Positions 1-5,950 of a stretch of 25,317 nt of DNA are shown here, one piece after another. This DNA is from JBOFFC01 sp051648405 (GTDB lineage Bacteria > Planctomycetota > Planctomycetia > Pirellulales > Lacipirellulaceae): positions 1 through 25,317 of the forward strand of contig JBOFFC010000011.1 of assembly GCA_051648405.1 (NCBI GenBank), given 5' to 3'. Each line of letters begins with the position of its first letter. Positions within the stretch are counted from its first letter, which is position 1. The position numbers were made by a program, and so were the translations under genes. Below the pieces are notes generated by a model, which did not search any database, had not been told where the DNA came from, and saw only the letters and a list, made by a program, of their open reading frames with translations.

Positions 1-64
1 TCCCCTCGCCACGGTCGTACGCCGCAACGATCCGCTCTCGCAGGTCCATCGAAATCGCTTGCAT
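1..64 (-). CDS. IS630-type transposase, N-terminus only (cut by window edge)
   Basis: The first 21 codons are visible on the minus strand, starting MQAISMDLRERIV and continuing AAYDRGEG. This is the opening of the helix-turn-helix region found at the start of many IS630-superfamily (Tc1/mariner-like, DDE) transposases, where 'DLRERIVxAYxxGEG' leads into the first DNA-binding helix. The ATG at 62-64 has a good AAGGAGG ribosome-binding site a few bases upstream (revcomp of 68-76), stronger than at most genes here, which fits an acquired gene. The rest, including the catalytic residues, lies outside the window, so I cannot say whether the element is intact. Family assignment is from recalled sequence similarity over a short stretch. 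Confidence 0.72.
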   Translation of the reverse strand, partial: MQAISMDLRERIVAAYDRGEG

Positions 65-143
65 CACCGTCCTCCTTGGTTGGAGAACGGTCTACCCAAA
101 CTCCACTCCTGGCGCTATACCAAGTTCGAAAGTGCTGTAGCAG
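1..143 (-). mobile_element. Probable right part of an IS630-family insertion sequence
   Basis: The transposase start at 64 implies that an element end lies in 65-204, before the DUF3365 stop. The stretch 113-142 (TATACCAAGTTCGAAAGTGC onward) is AT-richer than its surroundings and contains TA dinucleotides, the target duplicated by IS630 elements, so I place the end near 140. The partner terminal repeat is outside the window, so this boundary is a guess. Confidence 0.35.
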
Positions 144-171
144 GTCACTTGGCCAACGGGCGGTACGAGCG

Positions 172-196
172 GCGGGGTCCGCATCGCGGACCCTGC
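172..196 (-). terminator. Hairpin downstream of the rrf2-DUF3365 unit
   Basis: GGGTCCGC (175-182) pairs perfectly with GCGGACCC (186-193) around a 3-base loop, and can extend outward through G-U and G-C pairs to about 172/196. It begins 12 bases after the DUF3365 stop on the minus strand. There is no U tract, so it would be a non-canonical terminator or an RNA 3'-end stabiliser. Confidence 0.45.
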
Positions 197-204
197 TGAT
201 CCAA

Positions 205-702
205 TCACTCGATGGGGACGCGGTAGCTGAGCGCGCCGATTGCGGCGCCGGGCTTTACATCTGCGTAGTGTGGATGGCACATCACGCACTTCGGCATCAC
301 AACGGGGATTGCCGTAGCGGCTTGGAGGTAACGCTTGCCGTCCTCGACGACCTCCTCGTCGAAGTAGGCGTCGCCCTGCTTGAGCTTGGCGGCCGCACGC
401 GTCTCAAAACCTTCGGCGGGCGAGTTCTCGTCGTTGTACGGATCGCCGGTGATGTCGAGCAAGCGGACTTCGTGCCACCCGTTCGTCTTTGCCGCGGCGA
501 AGAGCTCCTTGAAAGCCACGCCAGCTGGCATGTCCGAGTCCTCAGTAACGTAGTTCTTCGTGATCACGATGATTCCACCCTTGTAGAGGTCATCGATCAT
601 GCGCACCTGCTTGCGTGTCCGCTCAAGAGCCGCGTCTTCGGCGAAGATCGGCGAGGCGACGACAACAAGCAACAGTGCAGTAGTGAATCGCAGGGAGCGC
701 AT
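205..702 (-). CDS. Secreted single-haem c-type protein, DUF3365 (Tll0287-like)
   Basis: 165 residues. Residues 1-21 form a signal peptide (basic start, then LLLVVVAS, likely cleavage after PIFA), so the protein acts outside the cytoplasmic membrane. Near the C-terminus is one covalent haem-attachment motif, CVMCH (residues 139-143), within 'MPKCVMCHPHY'. The central 'ELFAAAKTNGWHEVRL' and 'NPAEGFE'-like 'SPAEGFETRAAAKLKQG' segments fit the DUF3365/Tll0287 haem-sensor fold, a PAS-like domain found alone or on sensor kinases. There is no kinase or methyl-acceptor part here. It starts 13 bases after the Rrf2 regulator gene and is almost certainly co-transcribed with it. A redox or NO-related sensing or scavenging role is inference; the family is not biochemically well defined. 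Confidence 0.8.
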   Translation of the reverse strand: MRSLRFTTALLLVVVASPIFAEDAALERTRKQVRMIDDLYKGGIIVITKNYVTEDSDMPAGVAFKELFAAAKTNGWHEVRLLDITGDPYNDENSPAEGFETRAAAKLKQGDAYFDEEVVEDGKRYLQAATAIPVVMPKCVMCHPHYADVKPGAAIGALSYRVPIE

Positions 703-715
703 GGGTCGATGCCTG

Positions 716-1153
716 TCAGGGTTCGAGTGGTAGCAGGTTCGCCATCCCGCCGCGTCGCTGGTGGAGGCACAGGTCCGCGATCGTCGTCCCCGCGAGCGTC
801 TTATAGAACGCGTCTTCGGCTTGGATCAACAGGCGGCGGAGTCGGCAGCCGGGCTCAAGCGGGCAAGTCTCGGGATGGGTGACGCAATCTAATACGGTGT
901 GGCGCGATTCGATCCGCTCGATCACCTCGCCCACGTCGATCAGCTCTGGTGACATCGCCAACGACACGCCACCACCGCGGCCGGGTGTGGTTCGCACGTA
1001 CCCCCACTTGGCGAGCAGCTGGATCACCTTCACCAGGTGATCTTTCGAGATGACGAACTGACTAGCGATCTCCTCGGCGCGGGCTGACTGGCCCTTGTAC
1101 CCGAGGTACATCAGGGTTCGCAGGGCGTAATCGGTCTGGATGCGTAGCTTCAT
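716..1153 (-). CDS. Rrf2-family transcriptional regulator, NsrR-like, Fe-S type
   Basis: 145 residues. The N-terminus MKLRIQTDYALRTLMYLG is diagnostic for Rrf2 proteins. A winged helix follows, with recognition region 'FVISKDHLVKVIQLLAKWGY' at residues 33-52 and the wing 'TTPGRGGGVSLA' at 55-66. Three cysteines, C90, C97 and C103 (spacing C-x6-C-x5-C), sit where NsrR and IscR bind their Fe-S cluster; the first spacing is slightly longer than in the best-studied members. NsrR proteins bind [4Fe-4S], lose repression on reaction with nitric oxide, and control NO detoxification genes. The gene directly precedes a haem c protein, so it probably regulates that gene and itself. NsrR versus another Rrf2 subgroup cannot be settled from sequence alone. 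Confidence 0.88.
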   Translation of the reverse strand: MKLRIQTDYALRTLMYLGYKGQSARAEEIASQFVISKDHLVKVIQLLAKWGYVRTTPGRGGGVSLAMSPELIDVGEVIERIESRHTVLDCVTHPETCPLEPGCRLRRLLIQAEDAFYKTLAGTTIADLCLHQRRGGMANLLPLEP

Positions 1154-1169
1154 TGATGAACTGGAGTAA

Positions 1170-1199
1170 AAAGTACCACATACCGTGCGGGGCGCGCAA
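1170..1199 (-). promoter_or_regulatory. Candidate promoter for rrf2-DUF3365
   Basis: Read on the minus strand, TTGCGC (1199-1194) and TACTTT (1175-1170) are spaced by 18 bases and lie just upstream of the Rrf2 ATG at 1153. The AT-rich TACTTTTTAC stretch is where an autoregulating Rrf2 protein could bind. Both hexamers are imperfect. Confidence 0.3.
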
Positions 1200-1239
1200 T
1201 TGTGGCGCCAGAATGCTACTTATGACGAGGAGCCCAACG

Positions 1240-1378
1240 GCCTGTTGAAAAACGCCTTCGTGGCGTCCTTCAACCTCGCCAAGCTCGCGGCCGAGCCGCT
1301 CGCGACTCGCGAAACGGCGGCGACAACACCGTGGTTTCGACGTCGCCTCCGTGCGACGAAGCAGCCTTGGACACGCAG
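1240..1378 (+). repeat. Multi-hairpin dispersed repeat, copy A (degenerate)
   Basis: This aligns along its whole length with copy C (24317-24470, same orientation) and copy B (18136-18294, opposite orientation). It begins CCTGTTGAAAAACGCC and keeps the first stem (GTTGAA..ACGCC / GGCGT..TTCAAC) with two mismatches, and the GCCGAGCCGCTCGCG and GGTTTCGACGTCGCCTCCG blocks. The right end is lost: after AGCAGCC the sequence diverges and the AATCAACAGGCTGCT end is absent. It is an eroded copy and not a gene; the open frames across it are accidental. Confidence 0.85.
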
Positions 1379-1515
1379 ATCGTTTGCAACGTGGTCACCA
1401 CGACACCCAAGCTCGGCGTGTTTGGGTGACGAACGACGAACAACGAGCCGCGGATGAACACCGATAACGGCGATCCGTCATTCGCGCTTCTTCGCGCGTA
1501 TTCGCGGTTCGCTGT
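1379..1515. repeat. Intergenic words (GATGAACACCGATAACGG and TTCTTCGCGCGTATTCGCGG)
   Basis: This gene-free stretch contains CGGATGAACACCGATAACGG at 1451-1470 and CTTCTTCGCGCGTATTCGCG at 1487-1506. Close relatives of both words recur as inverted pairs at 20202-20351 and 22224-22380. Together with copy A they fill the 361 bases between the Rrf2 gene and the zinc-ribbon CBS gene; I see no coding signal. Confidence 0.6.
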
Positions 1516-2052
1516 CTACGGCGGCGCCGGCGAGACCTGCGTCAGGTAGCGCAGGATGTCGCGGATCGAGACCACGCTCACCACGCGTTCTCCTTCCATC
1601 ACCGGCAGGTGGCGGTAGCCGCCGATGTCCATCCTGTGCAGCGCGAAGGCGATCCGCGCCGCGCCGTCGATCCGCGCCGGGTTGGGGCTCATGTAGCGTG
1701 AGATCGGCTCGGCGAGCTTCGTCTGCGCCTCGGCCCCCAGACGCCGTAGGGCGTCGCGTTCGCTGAACAGACCGACCATCTGGCCCGGGTCGCCGGCCGA
1801 GCGATCGACGACGATCACGCAGCCGATCTTCGCCCCCATCATCTGCCGCAGCGCTTCGGCAATCGACGTCTCGGGGGAGACCTCGACCGGCGGGTGGGCC
1901 GGCAGCGAGCCGACCGTGTCGCGCAGCAAGCGCCACTCGACGCTCCGGTTGGCCACCCGGATGAACAGGTCGGTGAGCGGCTGCTCGCAGTGGTCGCACG
2001 CCTCGACCCCTTCGATCAGGTCGTCGGCGCCGCACGAGGGACAGACGAGCAT
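1516..2052 (-). CDS. Zinc-ribbon plus CBS-pair protein
   Basis: 178 residues, no signal peptide, so cytosolic. The N-terminus holds a rubredoxin/zinc-ribbon-like knuckle pair, CPSC (C4, C7) and CDHC (C19, C22). Two CBS domains follow: residues about 45-110 ('TSIAEALRQMMGAKIGCVIV', then 'GLFSERDALRRL') and about 115-175 ('IGGYRHLPVMEGERVVSVVS', then 'IRDILRYL'). CBS pairs (Bateman modules) usually bind AMP, ATP, SAM or related ligands and regulate a partner. It is the last gene of the korA/korB cluster, 374 bases after korB with repeats between, and resembles the CBS protein at 5951-6493 in its second domain (GGYRHLP and a terminal 'IRxILRYL'/'VRGIVRYL'). A role as nucleotide-dependent regulator of the oxidoreductase is inferred from position only. 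Confidence 0.85.
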   Translation of the reverse strand: MLVCPSCGADDLIEGVEACDHCEQPLTDLFIRVANRSVEWRLLRDTVGSLPAHPPVEVSPETSIAEALRQMMGAKIGCVIVVDRSAGDPGQMVGLFSERDALRRLGAEAQTKLAEPISRYMSPNPARIDGAARIAFALHRMDIGGYRHLPVMEGERVVSVVSIRDILRYLTQVSPAPP

Positions 2053-2181
2053 GGGGCGAAGGGGGAAGGCGGAATGCGGAAGGGGGATTTCGGAAGGCCG
2101 GCGGAGCGCGGTCTGCGGGGGCTTTTCTGGGGAGGAGGAGGGAGGTTGTTGAGCGTGTACCCGGGGCGCCCCCGCACCAAA

Positions 2182-2205
2182 CCTCTCCCCTTACAGGGGG
2201 AGAGG
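2182..2205. repeat. CCTCTCCCC/GGGGAGAGG hairpin
   Basis: A perfect 9-bp inverted repeat (2182-2190 with 2197-2205) around TTACAGG. Related C-run/G-run hairpins occur at 18108-18128 and 19396-19410. It stands upstream of the zinc-ribbon CBS gene; it may be an RNA structural element or a REP-like repeat. Confidence 0.5.
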
Positions 2206-2216
2206 GACTACGCAAG

Positions 2217-2304
2217 AAGCACCAATGACCAAGCAGCAATGACCAAAGAGCTGTCAGCGGTCAGCGATCAGCGATCAGCACTCAGCGATCAGCACTCAGC
2301 GACG
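2217..2304. repeat. Degenerate arrays: CACCAATGACCAA and CAGCGATCAGCACT
   Basis: 2219-2247 contains two units of the word (CAC)CAATGACCAA. 2252-2304 contains about seven units of (GT)CAGCGATCAG/CAGCACT with small variations. The first word recurs at 7720-7749, 16472-16502 and 20241-20320; the second only here. Unit length varies and there are no unique spacers, so this is not CRISPR. Confidence 0.7.
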
Positions 2305-2324
2305 GAAAACTGACCGCCGTCCAA

Positions 2325-2420
2325 CCTCTATCGTCTAGCTTCTATCATCTACCCTCTAACCTCTATCATCTACCTTCCGTCCTCTCGCCTCTAACATCTA
2401 TCCTCTATCCTCTCACCTCT
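2325..2420. repeat. Degenerate CTCTATCATCTAC array downstream of korB
   Basis: About nine units of a 10-11-base pyrimidine-rich word (CTCTATCATCTAC, CCTCTAACCTC, CCTCTATCCTC) run up to 7 bases before the korB stop. Inverted copies lie on the other side of korB (3466-3532), and the same orientation returns upstream of the 4-helix gene (3962-3987). Confidence 0.75.
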
Positions 2421-2426
2421 TGGCCG

Positions 2427-3452
2427 TCAGGCCACCACCCACGTCTCGCCCGCGTTGTAGAGGGCGTCGAGGTCGCCGGGGCCCTTCTCTTTGATCGACA
2501 GGTCGATCTGCTGGTTCACGAGCTCGTCGTACTTGGGCGCCTGCACCGCGCGGAACACGCCGATCGGTTCGGGGAAGCCGTCCTCGTAGCGCATCCGGCT
2601 GAGGAGGTAGGCGAGGCTCGGTTCGGTCGCCTTCTCGTCGTGGAACAGCAGGTCGTCCTCGCTGATCCCCTTGCCGAGCTGGACCACCTCGGGGTTCATG
2701 CCGTTGAGGCGGATCCCCTTGTCGCGTTCCTTGCCGAAGATCAGCGGCTTGCCGTGCTCGAGCTCGATCGTGGTGTCGGCCTTGGTGTCGCGGTCCTTGG
2801 CGTAGTCCCAGGCGCCGTCGTTGAAGACGTTGCAGTTTTGGTAGACCTCAACGAACGACGTCCCCGCGTGGGCGGCGGCGCGCTTGAGCGTCTCTCCCAG
2901 GTGCTGGACGTGCGTGTCGATCGTCCGCGCGACGAACGTCGCCTCGGCGCCGATCGCGATCGACAGCGGGTGGAGCGGGTTGTCGATGGCGCCCATCGGC
3001 GTGCTCTTGGTGCGCTGCCCGAGGGGCGAGGTCGGCGAGTACTGCCCCTTGGTGAGGCCGTAGATGCGGTTGTTGAACAGGATGATGTTCAGGTCCACGT
3101 TCCGCCGGATGCAGTGCATCAGGTGATTGCCGCCGATCGACAGTCCGTCGCCGTCGCCGGTGATGACCCACACGGTAAGGTCGGGCCGGACGCTCTTGAG
3201 GCCGGTCGCGACGGCCGTCGCGCGGCCGTGGATCGTGTGCAGGCCGAACGTATTCATGTAGTACGGGAAGCGGCTCGAGCAGCCGATGCCCGACACGAAC
3301 ACGATCTTCTCGCGCGGGATGCCGAGCGTCGGCATCACCTTCTTCATCTGCGCTAGGATCGAGTAGTCGCCGCACCCGGGGCACCAGCGGACGTCCTGGT
3401 CGCTGGCGAAGTCGGTCGGCTTGAGAACGGGGAGCGAGAGATCGACGGACAT
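2427..3452 (-). CDS. korB: 2-oxoacid:ferredoxin oxidoreductase, beta subunit (TPP-binding)
   Basis: 341 residues. This is the thiamine-pyrophosphate and [4Fe-4S] subunit of a ferredoxin-reducing 2-oxoacid oxidoreductase, most likely for 2-oxoglutarate: 2-oxoacid + CoA + oxidised ferredoxin gives acyl-CoA + CO2 + reduced ferredoxin. Cluster cysteines are visible as WCPGC (C24, C27), GIGC (C58) and QNC (C207). The TPP/Mg motif runs GDGDGLSIGGNH (99-110) to FNNRIYGLTKGQYSPTS (126-142). The length suits KorB, and the partner alpha subunit is 0.5 kb upstream on the same strand. Normally the two genes are adjacent; here a 4-helix-bundle gene and repeat words separate them. The substrate is inferred; pyruvate or branched-chain 2-oxoacids cannot be excluded. 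Confidence 0.93.
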   Translation of the reverse strand: MSVDLSLPVLKPTDFASDQDVRWCPGCGDYSILAQMKKVMPTLGIPREKIVFVSGIGCSSRFPYYMNTFGLHTIHGRATAVATGLKSVRPDLTVWVITGDGDGLSIGGNHLMHCIRRNVDLNIILFNNRIYGLTKGQYSPTSPLGQRTKSTPMGAIDNPLHPLSIAIGAEATFVARTIDTHVQHLGETLKRAAAHAGTSFVEVYQNCNVFNDGAWDYAKDRDTKADTTIELEHGKPLIFGKERDKGIRLNGMNPEVVQLGKGISEDDLLFHDEKATEPSLAYLLSRMRYEDGFPEPIGVFRAVQAPKYDELVNQQIDLSIKEKGPGDLDALYNAGETWVVA

Positions 3453-3465
3453 GGGTCGGGAGAGG

Positions 3466-3532
3466 GTAGATGACAGAGGATAGATGATAGAGGACGGACG
3501 TCAGCGGAAAGAAATCAGATGTTAGATGTTAG
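3466..3532. repeat. Inverted copy of the CTCTATCATCTAC array, left flank of the 4-helix gene
   Basis: Purine-rich units TAGATGACAGAGGATAGATG, then ATAGAGGA and GATGTTAGATGTTAGAGA, lie between korB and the 4-helix-bundle gene. The first block matches the reverse complement of 3962-3987 at about 22 of 26 positions, so the 4-helix gene is enclosed by imperfect inverted repeats. Confidence 0.75.
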
Positions 3533-3550
3533 AGAACGCACGGCGGAGAG

Positions 3551-3934
3551 TTAGGGTTGATCGACTATTCGGCGGAGTGATCGTTGGAGGCCACGGAGCA
3601 TTCGGCCCTCCTCTTCGATCAGCCCCAGCAACGTGGAAATCTGCTCTGTATTGGTGATGCTTACTCGGCTCGTGATCCTCAACACGGTGTCAGCTTCGCA
3701 CAGAGACCCAACAGCGATCGCCAGGTGACGCAAGTAGTCTTTCGCGCTGTCGCGTCCGTTCCCCTCGGCAATGTTCGCCGGGACCGAAGTGGCCGCTCGA
3801 CGCAGTTGACTCGTCAGCCCAAACACTTCTTCGCGCGGGAACGAGCTCGTCAGCCGGTACACGCTCTCGGCGATCTCCATTCCCAACTGCCAGACCTTCA
3901 GGTCGTGATGGCTCTGAACCTTCTCGCCCATCAC
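3551..3934 (-). CDS. Four helix bundle protein (23S rRNA intervening-sequence/Avd-like family)
   Basis: 127 residues. The family signature is clear: an N-terminal 'HHDLKVWQLGMEIAESVYRL' helix, then 'FPREEVFGLTSQLRRAATSV', then 'PANIAEGNGRDSAKDYLRHL' and a helical C-terminus. These small all-helical proteins were first noted as ORFs in the intervening sequences of 23S rRNA genes. They are now known as common stand-alone genes, and the accessory protein Avd of diversity-generating retroelements has the same fold. Basic patches suggest nucleic-acid binding. No reverse transcriptase, template repeat or rRNA sequence is nearby. The gene splits korA from korB and is flanked on both sides by copies of one repeat word in inverted orientation, which suggests that it arrived as a passenger. 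Its cellular role is unknown. Confidence 0.9.
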   Translation of the reverse strand: MMGEKVQSHHDLKVWQLGMEIAESVYRLTSSFPREEVFGLTSQLRRAATSVPANIAEGNGRDSAKDYLRHLAIAVGSLCEADTVLRITSRVSITNTEQISTLLGLIEEEGRMLRGLQRSLRRIVDQP

Positions 3935-3961
3935 CTACTCCGGCCTAGTCTTCTGCCTGAA

Positions 3962-3987
3962 ATCTACCATCTATCCTCTACCATCTG
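3962..3987. repeat. CTCTATCATCTAC-type array, right flank of the 4-helix gene
   Basis: ATCTACCATCTATCCTCTAC and CATCTG lie between the 3' end of korA and the start of the 4-helix-bundle gene. They are the inverted partner of 3466-3494 and direct relatives of the array at 2325-2420. Confidence 0.7.
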
Positions 3988-3994
3988 CTCGCTG

Positions 3995-5863
3995 CTAAGC
4001 GAGCTCGCCGATGCGATGCACCAGCTCGGCGACGCTGAACGGCTTGCCTTGGACCTTGTTGTAGCCGAGGCAATCGACCAAGTAGGTGCTCCGCAGGATC
4101 ACGTTGAGCTGGCCCGAGTTGAGCTCGGGGACCAGCACACGCTTGTAACTGCGGAGCAAGTCGCCGAGGTTCTTCGGCAGCGGGTTGATGTAGCGCAGGT
4201 GGGCGTGGGCCACCGACTTGCCCTGCTCTTGCGCCGTGTGGACCGCCGTCGCGCAGGCGCCGTAGGTGCCGCCCCAGCTCACGACGAGCAAATCCCCCGA
4301 CTCGGGACCATCGACCGTTTGCAGCGGGATGTCGTCGGCGATCAGCGAGACCTTGCGGGCCCGCGTGTGGATCATGTGCTCGTGGTTCGCCGGGTCGTAG
4401 CTGACGTTGCCGGTAACGTCTTGCTTCTCGAGGCCCCCCAGGCGGTGCTCGAGAGTCGGCGTGCCGGGGAGCGCCCAGGGGCGCGCGAGGCGCTCGTCGC
4501 GCTTGTAGGGGAGGAACTTCTCTCCTTCGGCGATCGGGCCCGGGTGCTCGACCGGGATCTTCGCCAAGTCGTCGAACTTCGGGATCCGCCACGGCTCGGA
4601 GCCGTTGGCGATGTAGCCGTCGGTCATCAGAAAGACGGGGGTCATGTAACGTACGGCGAGCCGCCACGCCTCTTGCGCGACGTCGAAGCAGTCCCCGGGG
4701 CTGCGGGCGGCGATCACCGGGATCGGGCACTCGCCGTTGCGGCCGAAGATCGCTTGGCCGAGGTCTGATTGCTCGGTCTTCGTCGGCAGGCCGGTCGAGG
4801 GTCCGCCCCGCTGCACGTTGATGACGATCATCGGCAGCTCCATCATCACGGCTAGGCCGAGCCCCTCCCCCTTCAGCGCGATGCCGGGGCCGCTGCTGGC
4901 GGTGACGGCCATTGTGCCGCCGAACGAAGCGCCGATCGTTGCGGTCATCGCCGCGATCTCGTCCTCGGCCTGGAACGTCATCACGTCGTACTGCTTGTGG
5001 CGGCACAGCTCGTGGAGGATGTCGCTCGCCGGGGTGATCGGGTAGGCGCCGAGGAACAGCCGCTTGTTCGACAGCTTCGCGGCGGTCATCAGGCCCCAGG
5101 CGAGGGCCGTGTTCCCCATGATGCTGCGGTACTTGCCGGGCGAGAGCTCGGCCTTGGCGACGTGGTACTGGGTGTCGATCGCCTCGATCGTCTCGCCGTA
5201 GTTGAAGCCCGCGCGAAGGGCGGCCGTGTTCGCGCCGGCAACCTCGGGCTTCTTGCCGAACTTCGACTCGATGAACCGCAGCGTCGGGTCGAGCGACCGG
5301 CCGTAGAGCCAGAACACCAGCCCCATCGCGAAGAAGTTGCGGCAGCGGTCGGCTTCCTTGGTCCCCAGGCCGAACGGCTTGACCGCCTCGCGGACGATCG
5401 ACGTCATGTTGACCTTGTAGACCTTGTAACGCTCTTCGAGCGCCAGGTCGTTCAGGGGGTTCTCTTTGTAACCCGCCAGGTCGAGGTCTTTCTTCTCGAA
5501 CTCGCTCTCGTTGACGATCAGGATGCCGCCGTCGCGCAGGTCGCACAGGTTGGTCGCAAGCGCCGCGGCGTTCATTGCCACGAGGGCATCGACCGTGTCG
5601 CCGGGGGTGAAGATCTGGTGGCTCGAGAAGTGAACCTGGAAGCCCGACACGCCGGCCTTTGTGCCGCGCGGGGCGCGGATCTCGGCCGGGAAGTCCGGGA
5701 ACGTCGCCACGTCGTTCCCGGCCAGGGCCGAGGTCGTCGTGAACTGGGTCCCGGCGAGCTGCATGCCGTCCCCCGAGTCGCCGCAGAACCGGACCGTGGC
5801 TTCGGGCAGGTGCTGGACGTTCTTTTTCGACCCGGCGGGCGACTGTTCGGCAACGGCAGACAT
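3995..5863 (-). CDS. korA: 2-oxoacid:ferredoxin oxidoreductase, fused gamma-alpha subunit
   Basis: 622 residues. Residues about 25-215 are the gamma domain that contacts CoA ('VRFCGDSGDGMQLAG', 'FPDFPAEIRAPRGT', 'GILIVNESEF'). Residues about 235-600 are the pyrimidine-binding alpha domain, with 'LFLGAYPITPASDILHEL', 'FQAEDEIAAMTATIGASFGG' and 'TASSGPGIALKGEGLGLAVM'. A gamma-alpha fusion of about 600 residues is the usual KorA architecture and pairs with the korB gene downstream. No ferredoxin-like delta subunit is encoded nearby, so electrons should pass to a free ferredoxin. A CBS-pair gene lies 87 bases upstream on the same strand. The ATG at 5863 gives the usual N-terminal length; no strong ribosome-binding site is visible. 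Specificity for 2-oxoglutarate is a family-level inference. Confidence 0.93.
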   Translation of the reverse strand: MSAVAEQSPAGSKKNVQHLPEATVRFCGDSGDGMQLAGTQFTTTSALAGNDVATFPDFPAEIRAPRGTKAGVSGFQVHFSSHQIFTPGDTVDALVAMNAAALATNLCDLRDGGILIVNESEFEKKDLDLAGYKENPLNDLALEERYKVYKVNMTSIVREAVKPFGLGTKEADRCRNFFAMGLVFWLYGRSLDPTLRFIESKFGKKPEVAGANTAALRAGFNYGETIEAIDTQYHVAKAELSPGKYRSIMGNTALAWGLMTAAKLSNKRLFLGAYPITPASDILHELCRHKQYDVMTFQAEDEIAAMTATIGASFGGTMAVTASSGPGIALKGEGLGLAVMMELPMIVINVQRGGPSTGLPTKTEQSDLGQAIFGRNGECPIPVIAARSPGDCFDVAQEAWRLAVRYMTPVFLMTDGYIANGSEPWRIPKFDDLAKIPVEHPGPIAEGEKFLPYKRDERLARPWALPGTPTLEHRLGGLEKQDVTGNVSYDPANHEHMIHTRARKVSLIADDIPLQTVDGPESGDLLVVSWGGTYGACATAVHTAQEQGKSVAHAHLRYINPLPKNLGDLLRSYKRVLVPELNSGQLNVILRSTYLVDCLGYNKVQGKPFSVAELVHRIGELA

Positions 5864-5950
5864 GGCGATCGAGAGAGGGAACTAGCGAGGAAAGGGATGG
5901 GCGATGACGGAGGGGCTGGCAACCACGCCGAACCCGGGCGCGGCGCCGGG

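Noticed and set aside
1185..1457. Small proteins reading 'LKNAxVAxxNxAKLxAEPLA' at the three hairpin repeats
   Set aside because: The shared peptide comes from the DNA repeat itself. The frame is interrupted or shifted in different copies, and the DNA-level palindromes explain the conservation.
2217..2420. Possible CRISPR array
   Set aside because: Units are 10-14 bases, vary in sequence and length, and lack unique spacers; no cas gene is present.
3551..3934. Diversity-generating retroelement (because the 4-helix fold resembles Avd)
   Set aside because: No reverse transcriptase, no template/variable repeat pair and no target gene are in the window. The fold family is common as a stand-alone gene.
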